Shown: one piece after another, positions 1 to 6,931 of the stretch
How the letters are laid out: each line of letters starts with the position of its first letter
How positions within the stretch are numbered: position 1 is the stretch's first letter
Source of the DNA: a virus
Virus record (IMG/VR): IMGVR_UViG_3300031885_000030
Coordinates: 1 to 47,315 of that record
Strand: one strand, 5' to 3'
Length of the DNA: 47,315 bases
The notes under the pieces: generated by a model
The model's database searches: none
What the model saw: the letters and a program-made list of their open reading frames with translations, nothing else
Told to the model about the DNA's origin: nothing
Translations under genes and position numbers: made by a program

Positions 1-79
1 TTGCGGGATATTGGATTTGGGGGGCAAGTTGCTGGATAGGTTCTGGCCTGACACGCCCAAACGCGAGACCGCACCTTAC
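1..79. repeat. left copy of 79-bp terminal direct repeat
   Basis: Bases 1-79 repeat at 47237-47315 with one difference (G at 22, C at 47258). Removing one copy circularises the contig to 47,236 bp and keeps the Dam-like reading frame open across the junction. This shows a circular or circularly permuted, terminally redundant molecule, not a true end. The mismatch changes Ala (GCG, right copy) to Gly (GGG, left copy) and may be strain variation or an assembly error. Confidence 0.93.
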
Positions 80-659
80 CAGCGATATGGGCATAACGAG
101 CCAGTTCCCGCACCTTACCCACGATATGGGCATAACAAGCCAGATACCGCACCTTGCCCACGATAAGGGCATAATAAGCAAGAAACCGCACCTTACGCAC
201 GATAAGGGTGTTTACGAATGGATTAACGCACTGGCAAGGCGGTTAAGGGGCGTCAAGGTTGTTTGTGGCGATTGGGCGCGGGTTTGCGGTGGTAACTGGC
301 AGGACGCTAACAAACCAGTAGGCATATTCTTTGACCCGCCATACGCGACGAGCGGGAGAGATGAGGCGATTTACCAGCACGATTCTATGACGGTAGCAAA
401 TGATGTTGAGGTGTGGTGTTTGGAGCGCGGCAAAAACCGGAGCTACCGGATAGTTGTCGCTGGTTACGATGATGAATACAAGACGCTACTGGATAATGGC
501 TGGATATTTGAAGCGTGGTCGGCGGCGGGCGGGTATTCAAATCTCAAATCCGGAGGCAGTATAAACCGACACAGGGAGCGGCTGTTTATTAGCCCGCATT
601 GTCTAAAAGAGAAAAAAGGATTATTCGATGTTGGTGATAGACCATATCATAGGACGTAA
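3..659 (+). CDS. dam: Dam-type N6-adenine DNA methyltransferase, 3' portion (continues from 46846)
   Basis: This is the C-terminal part of a D12-class adenine methyltransferase whose 5' part lies at 46846-47315. Joined over the 79-bp overlap, the protein is 349 aa. Family motif IV is visible as FFDPPYAT (about residues 240-247), and the tail has the usual RERLFISPHC. In place of a single 'PHLxxxxGI' loop between the SCWIGSG segment and the DPPY motif, this protein has four tandem 13-residue copies (see the repeat at 69-213). Methylation of adenines in phage DNA would protect it from host restriction. The last 11 codons overlap a small HNH reading frame starting at 628. The C-terminal extension after the family's usual end contains KKGLFD, like the GLFE tails of the other two methyltransferases. 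Confidence 0.88.
   Translation, partial: AGYWIWGASCWIGSGLTRPNARPHLTSDMGITSQFPHLTHDMGITSQIPHLAHDKGIISKKPHLTHDKGVYEWINALARRLRGVKVVCGDWARVCGGNWQDANKPVGIFFDPPYATSGRDEAIYQHDSMTVANDVEVWCLERGKNRSYRIVVAGYDDEYKTLLDNGWIFEAWSAAGGYSNLKSGGSINRHRERLFISPHCLKEKKGLFDVGDRPYHRT
69..213 (+). repeat. 39-bp tandem repeat inside the Dam gene (about 3.7 copies)
   Basis: CCGCACCTT recurs at 69, 108, 147 and 186, an exact period of 39 bp, with CGATATGGGCATAAC or CGATAAGGGCATAAT in between. The copies are in frame and encode a 13-residue unit of the form PHLTHDMGITSQx. Related phage methylases carry one PHL-G motif here, so this looks like in-frame expansion of a loop in or near the target-recognition region. It is coding and not a CRISPR. 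Confidence 0.9.
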
Positions 660-783
660 AGACGGCGGAACAAACGATACTGATAATCTTGTATTGAGTT
701 GTAGAAAATGTAATAGAGGTAAAGCTAATAGGACTCGATATGGCCACTGGACGAATGTTAAAGAAAAATATATCAAAGAGTGA
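628..783 (+). CDS. 51-aa HNH endonuclease-like protein, possibly a truncated remnant
   Basis: ATG at 628 is preceded by AAAAAAGGA at a good distance. The 51-aa product contains DHIIGRKDGGTND, then DNLVLSCRKCNRGKANR, the central and C-terminal halves of a His-Asn-His nuclease (DH, GGTND, N, CxxCN, K). The usual upstream CxxC knuckle is missing, and a stop codon closes the frame just upstream at 604. It is either a minimal HNH protein or the relic of a larger homing-type nuclease. It overlaps the Dam gene by 32 nt and the next gene by 44 nt. The family match is clear; activity is uncertain. Confidence 0.6.
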   Translation: MLVIDHIIGRKDGGTNDTDNLVLSCRKCNRGKANRTRYGHWTNVKEKYIKE

Positions 784-1576
784 AAAGTTTGCAAGAGTCA
801 AAACAGATAAAGCAAGAATGATTTATTTGATGATTTTGCCACATTTAGATAAGGAAGGCAGGATGGACGCCAATCCCAAACTAATAAAAGGGCAAGTATT
901 GCCCCTAATCAATATATCACCAAATATCATTCAATCTTGTTTAGAAGAACTAAACAATGCAGGTCTTTTGACTTTATACTCTATTGATAATTCACAATTC
1001 CTTGAATACACGAGGTTTGGTGACTTTCAAACTTTACGAGATGATAGAGAAGCTGAAAGCGAAATACCTTCTATTCCGGCGGAACTCCAGCGGAACTCCA
1101 GCGGAACTCCAGCGGAACTCCCCCTTAAGTTAAGTAAAGTAAAGTTAAGTAAAGTAAAGGAAAGTAAAGTAAATGTTAAGGGCTTTATTCCGCCAACCTT
1201 TGAAGAAGTCAAAAAATACATTACTGAAAATCCTGAATTAGCGAATGTGAATCCTGAAACCTTCTTCAAGGGTTTTAATGATTCTGGCTGGATTGATACT
1301 CAGGGTAAGCCGGTTAGAAACTGGAAGCTCAAATTGAGGACGTGGAGCAGTTTCGGGTGGCAAAATACCAAGCCGCAAAAATCTGCCCAGCAGCGCGAGG
1401 AAGAAAACATACAAACCAAACGTAAATATGAGCAGGCGCAAGCCGAAATGATGAAAAGATTTGAGGAGCGAAGCGGTAAAAAAATAGAGATGAAAAAAGT
1501 CGAACAACCGACGACCGAAGCTGAAAAAGCCCAAAATAAACAAAAGATATTGAATCAATTATCAGAAAAGGGTTAA
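740..1576 (+). CDS. phage replication initiator / helicase-loader-like protein
   Basis: This 278-aa protein has an N-terminal winged-helix-like part (about 1-110: KSEKFARVKTDKARMIYLMI, then LPHLDKEGRMDANPKLIKG), as in phage replisome organisers and DnaD-like initiators. A Lys/Ser-rich linker follows (about 112-145). The C-terminal module has PPTFEEVKKYI, then FFKGFNDSGWIDTQGKPV and NWKLKLRTW, common in phage helicase-loading and initiator proteins. A charged tail ends it. The inferred role is binding the phage origin and recruiting host helicase. The linker DNA is made of short direct repeats (1079-1156), and in lambda-like phages the origin lies inside the initiator gene. The start overlaps the HNH frame. 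Another start at ATG 755 (MLKKNISK) is possible. Confidence 0.72.
   Translation: MATGRMLKKNISKSEKFARVKTDKARMIYLMILPHLDKEGRMDANPKLIKGQVLPLINISPNIIQSCLEELNNAGLLTLYSIDNSQFLEYTRFGDFQTLRDDREAESEIPSIPAELQRNSSGTPAELPLKLSKVKLSKVKESKVNVKGFIPPTFEEVKKYITENPELANVNPETFFKGFNDSGWIDTQGKPVRNWKLKLRTWSSFGWQNTKPQKSAQQREEENIQTKRKYEQAQAEMMKRFEERSGKKIEMKKVEQPTTEAEKAQNKQKILNQLSEKG
1079..1156 (+). repeat. iteron-like direct repeats inside the initiator gene (candidate replication origin)
   Basis: Four abutting copies of the 11-mer GCGGAACTCCA occupy 1079-1122 (the last base differs). Two perfect copies of the 15-mer AAGTTAAGTAAAGTA follow at 1127-1156, and further AAAGTAAAG runs extend to about 1180. The GC-containing repeats next to an A/T-rich purine run resemble an iteron plus DNA-unwinding arrangement. 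An 11-bp period changes frame each time, so it is unlikely to be selected as peptide repeats. The origin function is inferred. Confidence 0.5.
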
Positions 1577-1578
1577 TT

Positions 1579-1737
1579 ATGTGGAAGGTTAACAAAAAGC
1601 GATGTATTGTAATGGTTCTTTATAAGTGTTTTAGGAGAACATTTCACCAATGCGATAGGGGTAATGGTTATGGCCCAGAAGGTCTATATTGTCGCCAACA
1701 CGCTAAAAGAAGATTGAAAAGATGGGAGGAGAAATAA
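1579..1737 (+). CDS. 52-aa Cys/His-containing small protein
   Basis: ATG at 1579 follows the previous stop by two bases. The 52-aa basic product has Cys at CIVMV, YKC, QCD and the motif LYCRQHAKRRLKRW at its end. The CxxH-type ending (YCRQHA) resembles many small phage proteins of unknown function that may bind zinc or nucleic acid. It ends one base into the next gene's start codon (TAATG), so the two are translationally coupled. Function is not recognised. Confidence 0.6.
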   Translation: MWKVNKKRCIVMVLYKCFRRTFHQCDRGNGYGPEGLYCRQHAKRRLKRWEEK

Positions 1738-2207
1738 TGAGTTTTGAAAAGAATAGGCGGATTGTCAAGGTAATGGGCAATCGCGGCGAACGTGCAACTG
1801 TCGGCGGTAAAACATATTATTTCAAAAGCCAACTTGAATTAAAATGGGCGCAATATCTGCAATTCCTGAAAGAGCATCATAATATAATTGACTGGTCATA
1901 CGAAACCCAAACATTTTACTTCGCCGGCGAGAAAGCCGCCCCGGTTCAATATACCCCCGATTTTCGGGTAAACGAAGCGGGGGGTGATATTATTTATCAA
2001 GAAACCAAAGGTTGGCACGACGGCCAAACGAATACAAAACTTCGTCGTATGGCAGAACATTACCCAGATGTCAGAATAGACCTTGTTTTGCAACATATAC
2101 CGCGCAAGGGGAGTAAGGGCGCACATAGACGGGCGATAGCGGCAAAATATACCCGAAGGATTATTGATGCGTCTGTTATTTTCAAACAGATAAAAGGAAT
2201 TATCTAA
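1737..2207 (+). CDS. PD-(D/E)XK endonuclease (DUF1064-like)
   Basis: This 156-aa protein begins at ATG 1737 with GGGAGGAG seven bases upstream; a longer frame from 1722 lacks this spacing. The pattern is that of DUF1064/T7 endonuclease I-like phage nucleases: KTYYFKSQLELKWAQYLQ (E34 as the early acidic residue), YTPDF (D75), then YQETKGW (E89, K91). These would coordinate Mg2+ for branched or flapped DNA cleavage. A likely job is resolving recombination or replication intermediates together with the annealing protein and exonuclease at 43.2-45.5 kb. The family assignment rests on motif spacing. Confidence 0.7.
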   Translation: MSFEKNRRIVKVMGNRGERATVGGKTYYFKSQLELKWAQYLQFLKEHHNIIDWSYETQTFYFAGEKAAPVQYTPDFRVNEAGGDIIYQETKGWHDGQTNTKLRRMAEHYPDVRIDLVLQHIPRKGSKGAHRRAIAAKYTRRIIDASVIFKQIKGII

Positions 2208-2254
2208 TGGTTGCCTGAGTGGCGGGCGAAGATAAAGATTTTGGAGGCACATAA

Positions 2255-2536
2255 ATGAATCACGATGATTTTAAGATGGATTACGATTTGGGCCGCAAAG
2301 CAGGTTACGAGCAGGCAACGGGTATTATCGCCTCGATGATAGCGAAATTCAGACCTAAATGTAAATGGGTTCCAAACAACATTGATGATACGCCTTATTC
2401 GGCGGAGAATGATTTTTACAATACCGACTGCGGCGAGGAGTTTTGTTTTTCTCACGATAAACCTTTCGAAGATGGCAAATTCAAATACTGTCCTTATTGC
2501 GGGCGACTAATCAAAGTCAAGAAAGGCAAAAAATGA
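2255..2536 (+). CDS. zinc-ribbon small phage protein
   Basis: The 93-aa product starts after TTGGAGG. It has an N-terminal helix, then CKW, TDCGEEFCF and KYCPYCGRLIK, giving two Cys pairs (CxxxxFC and CPYCGR) typical of the small zinc-ribbon proteins found in many tailed phages next to replication genes. The family's biochemical role is unknown to me. Its stop overlaps the next start (ATGA at 2533). Confidence 0.65.
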   Translation: MNHDDFKMDYDLGRKAGYEQATGIIASMIAKFRPKCKWVPNNIDDTPYSAENDFYNTDCGEEFCFSHDKPFEDGKFKYCPYCGRLIKVKKGKK

Positions 2537-2760
2537 GTCATATACCAAACCGTCTTAAAGAAGCAAGAAAGGCAATAGGATATTCACTTGCAAGAGTGGC
2601 CATTAAAAGCGGCATTCCGCATAGTGATATTAGGTCGTTTGAAAATGGTTATACTGAGCCGAAGTTTTCAGAATTGAGCCGTCTTGCTGAGTTATACAAA
2701 GTGAGCATAGAATTTTTGATGGGGGATAAACCGATGGAGAAATTGAACTTTGTAAGTTAA
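2533..2760 (+). CDS. Cro/CI-type helix-turn-helix regulator
   Basis: This 75-aa protein starts at ATG 2533, overlapping the upstream TGA. It is almost entirely one XRE-type HTH: NRLKEARKAIGYSLARVA, then SGIPHSDIRSFENGYTEPKF and LSRLAELYKVSIEFLMG. The recognition helix would lie at about 28-38. With no dimerisation domain it is Cro-sized. It could bind the palindromes at 6757 and 39366, but nothing here proves that. Confidence 0.82.
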   Translation: MSHIPNRLKEARKAIGYSLARVAIKSGIPHSDIRSFENGYTEPKFSELSRLAELYKVSIEFLMGDKPMEKLNFVS

Positions 2761-2770
2761 GGAATGAAAA

Positions 2771-3049
2771 ATGAGCAAACAAACTGACATTCAACAGGTG
2801 ATTGAGAAAATAAATAAATTAAATTATTACAGCGAGTTTGGACCTGAACGAGAGGAAATAATTGCCCTTCTCGCAACCGTCCAGGCCGAGCAGCGAAAGT
2901 TGATTGAGAAATTGGCGAGATTAGTTAATTATGCAGATTGCGCAAAAGCCGGTTCGAAACACGATTTCAAAAAATGCCAATGGTGTCTTGATAGAGAAGC
3001 CGTTCTTGCCGCCGTCGATGCGAAGAAGGAGAAAAATGAACGGACCTGA
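2771..3049 (+). CDS. hypothetical 92-aa helical protein with Cys cluster
   Basis: It starts at ATG 2771 with AAGGA upstream. The protein is mainly helical (IQQVIEKINKL, EEIIALLATVQAEQRKLIEK) and ends in a YADCAKAG, KKCQWCLDREAV segment with a CxxC pair. Small phage proteins of this kind often sit in nucleic-acid metabolism clusters. It overlaps the next gene by 14 nt. I do not recognise a function. Confidence 0.6.
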   Translation: MSKQTDIQQVIEKINKLNYYSEFGPEREEIIALLATVQAEQRKLIEKLARLVNYADCAKAGSKHDFKKCQWCLDREAVLAAVDAKKEKNERT

Positions 3050-3797
3050 TAATAATATCGGGTGGTGTGATTTTACCGCAAACCCCGTAAGCGGAAAATG
3101 CTTATATAACTGCCCTGATTGTTATGCTGAGAGAATCAGGATTAGATACGGCAAGCCGGAAAAGATTGAGTTTCATCCCGACTGGCTTGATGTTAGCCAA
3201 TACATTCGTTTTGTGGATAAATACAATAGAGCACCCCGGATTTTTGTCGGTTCAATGCACGACTTATTCGGGAACTGGATACGAGACAAGGAGATTCAGA
3301 AAGTTATCGACCGTTGCCGGATTGCGGAGGATATGCGAGAACCTTACAGAACCCCGCATAATCCACAATTTATCTTTTGCACTCAAAATCCCAAGCGGTA
3401 TCAGGAATTTAACTGGCCAGACAACTGCTGGCTTGGGACGACAATAAGAATACCAGAAGAAACCGAACGGATTAAGTTGATTATGCAGACCAAAGCCAAA
3501 ATCCATTTTGTTTCTTTTGAGCCATTATTATCGAAAAACTTGAGAATATGGGATTACGCTTTAAGTCAACCACGTTGTGGAAAATTTGATTGGGCAATCA
3601 TCGGTTGCAAAACACCATATCATAAAGATTTCCAGATAGAATGGCTGAAGGATTTATTATATGACATAAACAGAATGGAAACCCCTGTTTTTATTAAAAA
3701 ATTGCCTGACGAAAAAGGCAAAGCTATTGACGATATGATTCGATTTCCTGAATGGGCAAGGAGGCGCGAATGGCCACAAGAACCCAGCAAGACCTAA
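3036..3797 (+). CDS. DUF5131 / phage Gp37-Gp68 family, radical-SAM-like protein
   Basis: ATG 3036 has GAAGGAG upstream; the frame is open further 5' but that part overlaps another gene. The 253-aa product opens with IGWCDFTANPVSGKCLYNCP, then DCYAERI, the hallmark of the phage Gp37/Gp68 (DUF5131) family. C22, C26 and C29 form a CxxxCxxC iron-sulfur motif like that of radical SAM enzymes. Later family segments are visible: IFVGSMHDLFGNWI, FIFCTQNPKRY, WLGTTI, FVSFEPLLS, WAIIGCKTP and PVFIKKLP. The reaction is not established. Its place beside methyltransferases suggests nucleic-acid modification. Confidence 0.82.
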   Translation: MNGPDNNIGWCDFTANPVSGKCLYNCPDCYAERIRIRYGKPEKIEFHPDWLDVSQYIRFVDKYNRAPRIFVGSMHDLFGNWIRDKEIQKVIDRCRIAEDMREPYRTPHNPQFIFCTQNPKRYQEFNWPDNCWLGTTIRIPEETERIKLIMQTKAKIHFVSFEPLLSKNLRIWDYALSQPRCGKFDWAIIGCKTPYHKDFQIEWLKDLLYDINRMETPVFIKKLPDEKGKAIDDMIRFPEWARRREWPQEPSKT

Positions 3798-3949
3798 GTA
3801 AAATGCTTGATGAACTGCTCGAAGTCGAGGAAGGATTGTCAAATCGAGAGATTGATTTTCTCGACTCGCTCAATAACGAATGGCGCGGCCGGATGAGCGG
3901 AAAACAGGCCGATTGGCTCGAAAAGATTTGGAATAGGATTTTGGGATAA
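3770..3949 (+). CDS. 59-aa acidic helical phage protein
   Basis: ATG 3770 sits behind AAGGAGG, inside the end of the DUF5131 gene (28-nt overlap). The sequence includes LSKMLDELLEVEEGLSNREI, then FLDSLNNEWRGRMSGKQADW and LEKIWNRILG. The 'SGKQADWLEKIWNRI' end matches a small conserved phage family whose role is unknown to me. After the TAA, 19 further sense codons stay open in frame to the ATGA of the methyltransferase. I treat that as chance. Confidence 0.6.
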   Translation: MATRTQQDLSKMLDELLEVEEGLSNREIDFLDSLNNEWRGRMSGKQADWLEKIWNRILG

Positions 3950-4005
3950 AGGTGGTCAACGTGGAATCTGTGGTGTCCAATTCTTGATGATGAGGACGAC
4001 GAAGA

Positions 4006-5295
4006 ATGACTGACCAGGCAGGGAAGCCGACGATAACACTGCATTGCGGGGATTGCCTCGAATATATGAAGTCGATGCCGGACGGTAGTTTCGATTCTCT
4101 TGTCACCGACCCGCCTTACGGCTGGCATTTTATGGGCAAGAAATGGGACTACGATATTCCTTCTGTCGAGGTCTGGCGGGAGTGCCTGCGGGTATTAAAG
4201 CCCGGCGCACACGCCCTGGTTGCCTGCGGGACGAGGACGCAGCACCGAATGGCCGTCAATCTCGAAGATGCAGGATTTGAAATCAGGGACTTAATCGCCT
4301 GGGTTTACGGTTCGGGATTTCCGAAATCGCTGGATATAAGCAAGGCGATAGATAAGCAGGCGGGAGCAGTCAGAGAAATTGTATGTATAAAAAGAAAATA
4401 TCACATAGGCGGCAAAAATGCAAATGAAGGTTGGCGAAGGCCATCACATTACAACAAAGACGGCTCACCAAAAACAACTCAAGAAATAACCGCTCCCCAT
4501 ACCAGCAAAGCCAAAATCTGGCAGGGCTGGGGGACGGCGTTGAAGCCGGCGATGGAGTTATGGACTTTGTGCCGGAAGCCGCTGAGTGAAAAAACAGTCG
4601 CCGAAAACGTCCTCAAGTACGGAACGGGTGGACTCAATATAGATGGATGCAGGATAGCAACTAATGAATTGACTCCAAGAAATAATAAAATCGGTGATAA
4701 TGGCTGGAAAAATAGTAGTGGGGGATATATCGAACCATCACCTTTGGGTCGTTTTCCCGCCAATTTTATTCACGATGGTTCTGATGAAGTTATGGGGTTG
4801 TTTCCTGAAACAGCAAGCGGCAAAATGCCCGCCGGACAAAAGCGATTCAATTCGGCAAGTCCAAATAGAAACACGTTTGGATATATGGCTCCTGATGTTA
4901 CAAAATTTGATACCCCCGCAGATTCTGGTTCAGCCGCCCGATTTTTCTATACAGCGAAGGCAAGTAAGGGTGAAAGAAACGCGGGGCTGACGGGATTTGA
5001 AGAAAAAAGGCCAGACGAAAGAACAAAAACAGGAATGGGAACATTCGACGAAAAGGGCGTAGCAAGACAGAAGAATCATCATCCGACGGTCAAACCCGTT
5101 GCCCTTATGCGGTATCTATGCCGGATGATAACGCCGCCGAAAGGGACTGTTTTGGATTGCTATATGGGTTCTGGTTCAACGGGAATTGCAGCAGGTGAGG
5201 AGGGATTGAATTTTTGCGGTATTGAGATTGGCCCTGAATATTTTGCGATTGCAAAAAGGCGGATAGATTCAACGGAATGGGGACTGTTTGAATGA
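4006..5295 (+). CDS. site-specific DNA methyltransferase, N4-cytosine/N6-adenine (beta class)
   Basis: This 429-aa enzyme has catalytic motif IV TDPPYGW near residues 34-40, preceded by HCGDCLEYMKSMPDGSFD. The SAM-binding motif I lies at the C-terminus (VLDCYMGSGSTGIAAGEE, about 382-400), preceded by HHPTVKPVALMRYL. DPPY before the FxGxG-like motif makes it the beta order. The central part (about 130-340) should hold target recognition. It is typical of lone phage methyltransferases, and no matching restriction endonuclease is seen. It ends in EWGLFE, and its stop overlaps the next methyltransferase start (ATGA). Confidence 0.88.
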   Translation: MTDQAGKPTITLHCGDCLEYMKSMPDGSFDSLVTDPPYGWHFMGKKWDYDIPSVEVWRECLRVLKPGAHALVACGTRTQHRMAVNLEDAGFEIRDLIAWVYGSGFPKSLDISKAIDKQAGAVREIVCIKRKYHIGGKNANEGWRRPSHYNKDGSPKTTQEITAPHTSKAKIWQGWGTALKPAMELWTLCRKPLSEKTVAENVLKYGTGGLNIDGCRIATNELTPRNNKIGDNGWKNSSGGYIEPSPLGRFPANFIHDGSDEVMGLFPETASGKMPAGQKRFNSASPNRNTFGYMAPDVTKFDTPADSGSAARFFYTAKASKGERNAGLTGFEEKRPDERTKTGMGTFDEKGVARQKNHHPTVKPVALMRYLCRMITPPKGTVLDCYMGSGSTGIAAGEEGLNFCGIEIGPEYFAIAKRRIDSTEWGLFE

Positions 5296-6431
5296 AAGCC
5301 CTCTGTACAAAAACAAGAGACGACAAATTAAAGGTAACGATACGCTTGACGCACCAAGAAACAGAAAGGATTGAAATGGAAATAATGTATTGTCAACGAT
5401 GCGGAGCAGAATGCGTAATCAATCCCCCAAAAGAGTCGAACGCCAAAATGCTCAAACGGGCCAAAGGAGGCGGTCTGTGTGTCAATTGTGCAGTCCACGA
5501 CTGGCTAAGAAATACTTACCCAGTTAACATATTACTGGCGCAATCAGGGCCAAAGGCGTTGCAGTTTGAGCATATAAGACAACAATTCGCCGATATTATG
5601 AAATCACAAAAAGCGGATGCGGAGTTTGGAGAGATTGACTGGGACGCGATAATAAAAAATTGGGAACTGCCATTCCCAAACAAAGTAAAACCGAGCAATA
5701 CAAATCCTTATCGGAAGACGACGATAAACAAGATAATTTGCGGTGATTGTTTGCAAATTTTACCGACATTACCAAAAGTCAAAATGGTCTTTGCTGACCC
5801 GCCGGACAATCTGGGATTGCAATATGACGGTTATAAAGACAAACTTGATAGTAATGAATATCTCGACTGGTTGGAGACCGTCTGTGCAGAATGGTTTAAG
5901 TATGGCGAGATTTTCTGGTTAAGTATCAATCCTGTTTGGCTTAAATATGCTATTACTTGGTGGAATTGGCGTATTTTTATTTGGCGATTTACTTTTGGTC
6001 AGCACAATAGCCACGATTGTGGACAAGGTTTCAGACCATTATTGCGGATAATGGGAACAGAGACAAAGATTTACCCCGATGCTATCCGTGAGCCATCTGC
6101 AAGGCAAACACTTTATCACGATAAACGTGCAAATCCTCTCGGGCGCGTCCCCGATGATGTTTGGGATTTCAGTCGCGTTTGCGGGACATTTAAGGAACGC
6201 CGAGAATGGCATCCTACACAGCATCCCGAAGCCCTAATTGAACGTATTGTAAAATTCTCGACAATTGAAGGTGATTTAGTAATTGATATGTTCGCGGGAA
6301 CAGGAACAGTCAATCGAGTATGCAAACGACTTAATCGAAACTGTATCGGTATAGAAATAAGCCGACATTATTGCGAGAAAATCGCCGAAGAATTGGGACT
6401 TAAAGAAATAAAAACGGGTTTATTTGAATGA
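5292..6431 (+). CDS. fusion: Cys-rich phage domain plus N4/N6 DNA methyltransferase
   Basis: This 379-aa protein has two parts. Residues about 30-135 resemble a phage protein usually found alone: YCQRCGAECV, a GLCVNCAVHDWL second Cys pair, then EIDWDAIIKNWELPFPNK. Residues about 145-379 are a methyltransferase: INKIICGDCLQILPTLP, FADPPDNL (about 167) and LVIDMFAGTGTVNRVCKRL (about 330), beta order. The active motif reads DPPDN in place of DPPY/DPPF, so the aromatic position is altered. ATG 5292 overlaps the upstream stop. ATG 5376, after AAAGGA, is a good alternative giving 351 aa and starting just before the Cys domain. The C-terminus is KTGLFE. Confidence 0.78.
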   Translation: MKALCTKTRDDKLKVTIRLTHQETERIEMEIMYCQRCGAECVINPPKESNAKMLKRAKGGGLCVNCAVHDWLRNTYPVNILLAQSGPKALQFEHIRQQFADIMKSQKADAEFGEIDWDAIIKNWELPFPNKVKPSNTNPYRKTTINKIICGDCLQILPTLPKVKMVFADPPDNLGLQYDGYKDKLDSNEYLDWLETVCAEWFKYGEIFWLSINPVWLKYAITWWNWRIFIWRFTFGQHNSHDCGQGFRPLLRIMGTETKIYPDAIREPSARQTLYHDKRANPLGRVPDDVWDFSRVCGTFKERREWHPTQHPEALIERIVKFSTIEGDLVIDMFAGTGTVNRVCKRLNRNCIGIEISRHYCEKIAEELGLKEIKTGLFE

Positions 6432-6691
6432 ACGGCACGGAAGTTAAAATAAACATCGATGAAATCATAGGCCCTTCAATCTGGCACAGGTCAATCCGGT
6501 GGGACACCTTATCCGCAGCCAGAAAATCGACGGGATTTACGCAAAAGAAGTTCGCTGAGTTGTGCGGGCATACGCCAGCTTTTGAAAGCATACTTGAAAG
6601 CAAACCAAAGGACCTCAGGAACGGGGACTGCCACGAGATAACTTTAGCGACCGCACAGGCGATAAAAAAAGTGCTTGCGGATTTTAAGTAA
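6428..6691 (+). CDS. XRE-like helix-turn-helix protein (divergent)
   Basis: The 87-aa protein is coupled to the methyltransferase by ATGA. A probable HTH spans about 28-55 (WDTLSAARKSTGFTQKKFAE, then LCGHTPAFESIL), followed by KDLRNGDCHEITLATAQAIK. It differs from the Cro-like protein at 2533. It is the last gene before the promoter/operator at 6757, so it is a plausible regulator of that site. This is inference from position. Confidence 0.55.
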   Translation: MNGTEVKINIDEIIGPSIWHRSIRWDTLSAARKSTGFTQKKFAELCGHTPAFESILESKPKDLRNGDCHEITLATAQAIKKVLADFK

Positions 6692-6756
6692 ATCTTATAA
6701 ATGTATTAGCAATATAAGTGCCTTATTTACAAAGGTTTATAACTATTTTTATTTGT

Positions 6757-6787
6757 CTCTTGACAACTCAAGAGTTTCTGCTAAAAT
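6757..6787 (+). promoter_or_regulatory. sigma70-type promoter with a palindromic operator over the -35 box
   Basis: TTGACA (6760-6765) is followed after 16 bp by TAAAAT (6782-6787). The -35 box lies in the inverted repeat CTCTTGA-CAAC-TCAAGAG (6757-6774; 7-bp perfect arms). The same arms occur at 39366-39385, again over TTGACA with a 16-bp spacer. A dimeric repressor bound here would block RNA polymerase. It drives the small-gene run from 6932 onward. Confidence 0.75.
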
Positions 6788-6861
6788 GCCGATAATGAAA
6801 GTGGATTGACAAATTAAAACGGTTGCCGAAATTCCCAAACAATGTTTAACGGCCTTCGTCT

Positions 6862-6900
6862 GCCGTCCGCTCTTGGTTGGTGGCAACCGTCCAGGACGGC
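6862..6900 (+). promoter_or_regulatory. two-tier hairpin in the 5' leader of the micro-gene run
   Basis: The outer stem is GCCGTCC (6862-6868) with GGACGGC (6894-6900). The inner hairpin is GGTTG-GTGG-CAACC (6875-6888). It sits between the promoter at 6757 and the ribosome-binding site AAAGGAG of the 6932 gene, so it would form the 5' leader of that transcript. There is no U-run, so it is not a classical terminator. An attenuation or stability role is inferred. Confidence 0.5.
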
Positions 6901-6931
6901 GGCGGGCGGGGGCTTAAAGGAGAACGAAAAA

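Noticed and set aside
69-213. CRISPR array
   Set aside because: The 39-bp repeats abut without spacers, are in frame and encode a methylase loop.
1027-1269. 80-aa minus-strand frame over the initiator repeats
   Set aside because: Arises from the repeats in all frames; no start signal.
3950-4009. Readthrough extension of the 59-aa protein (19 open codons after TAA)
   Set aside because: Short, no conserved phrase, and the spacing is explained by the following gene's start region.
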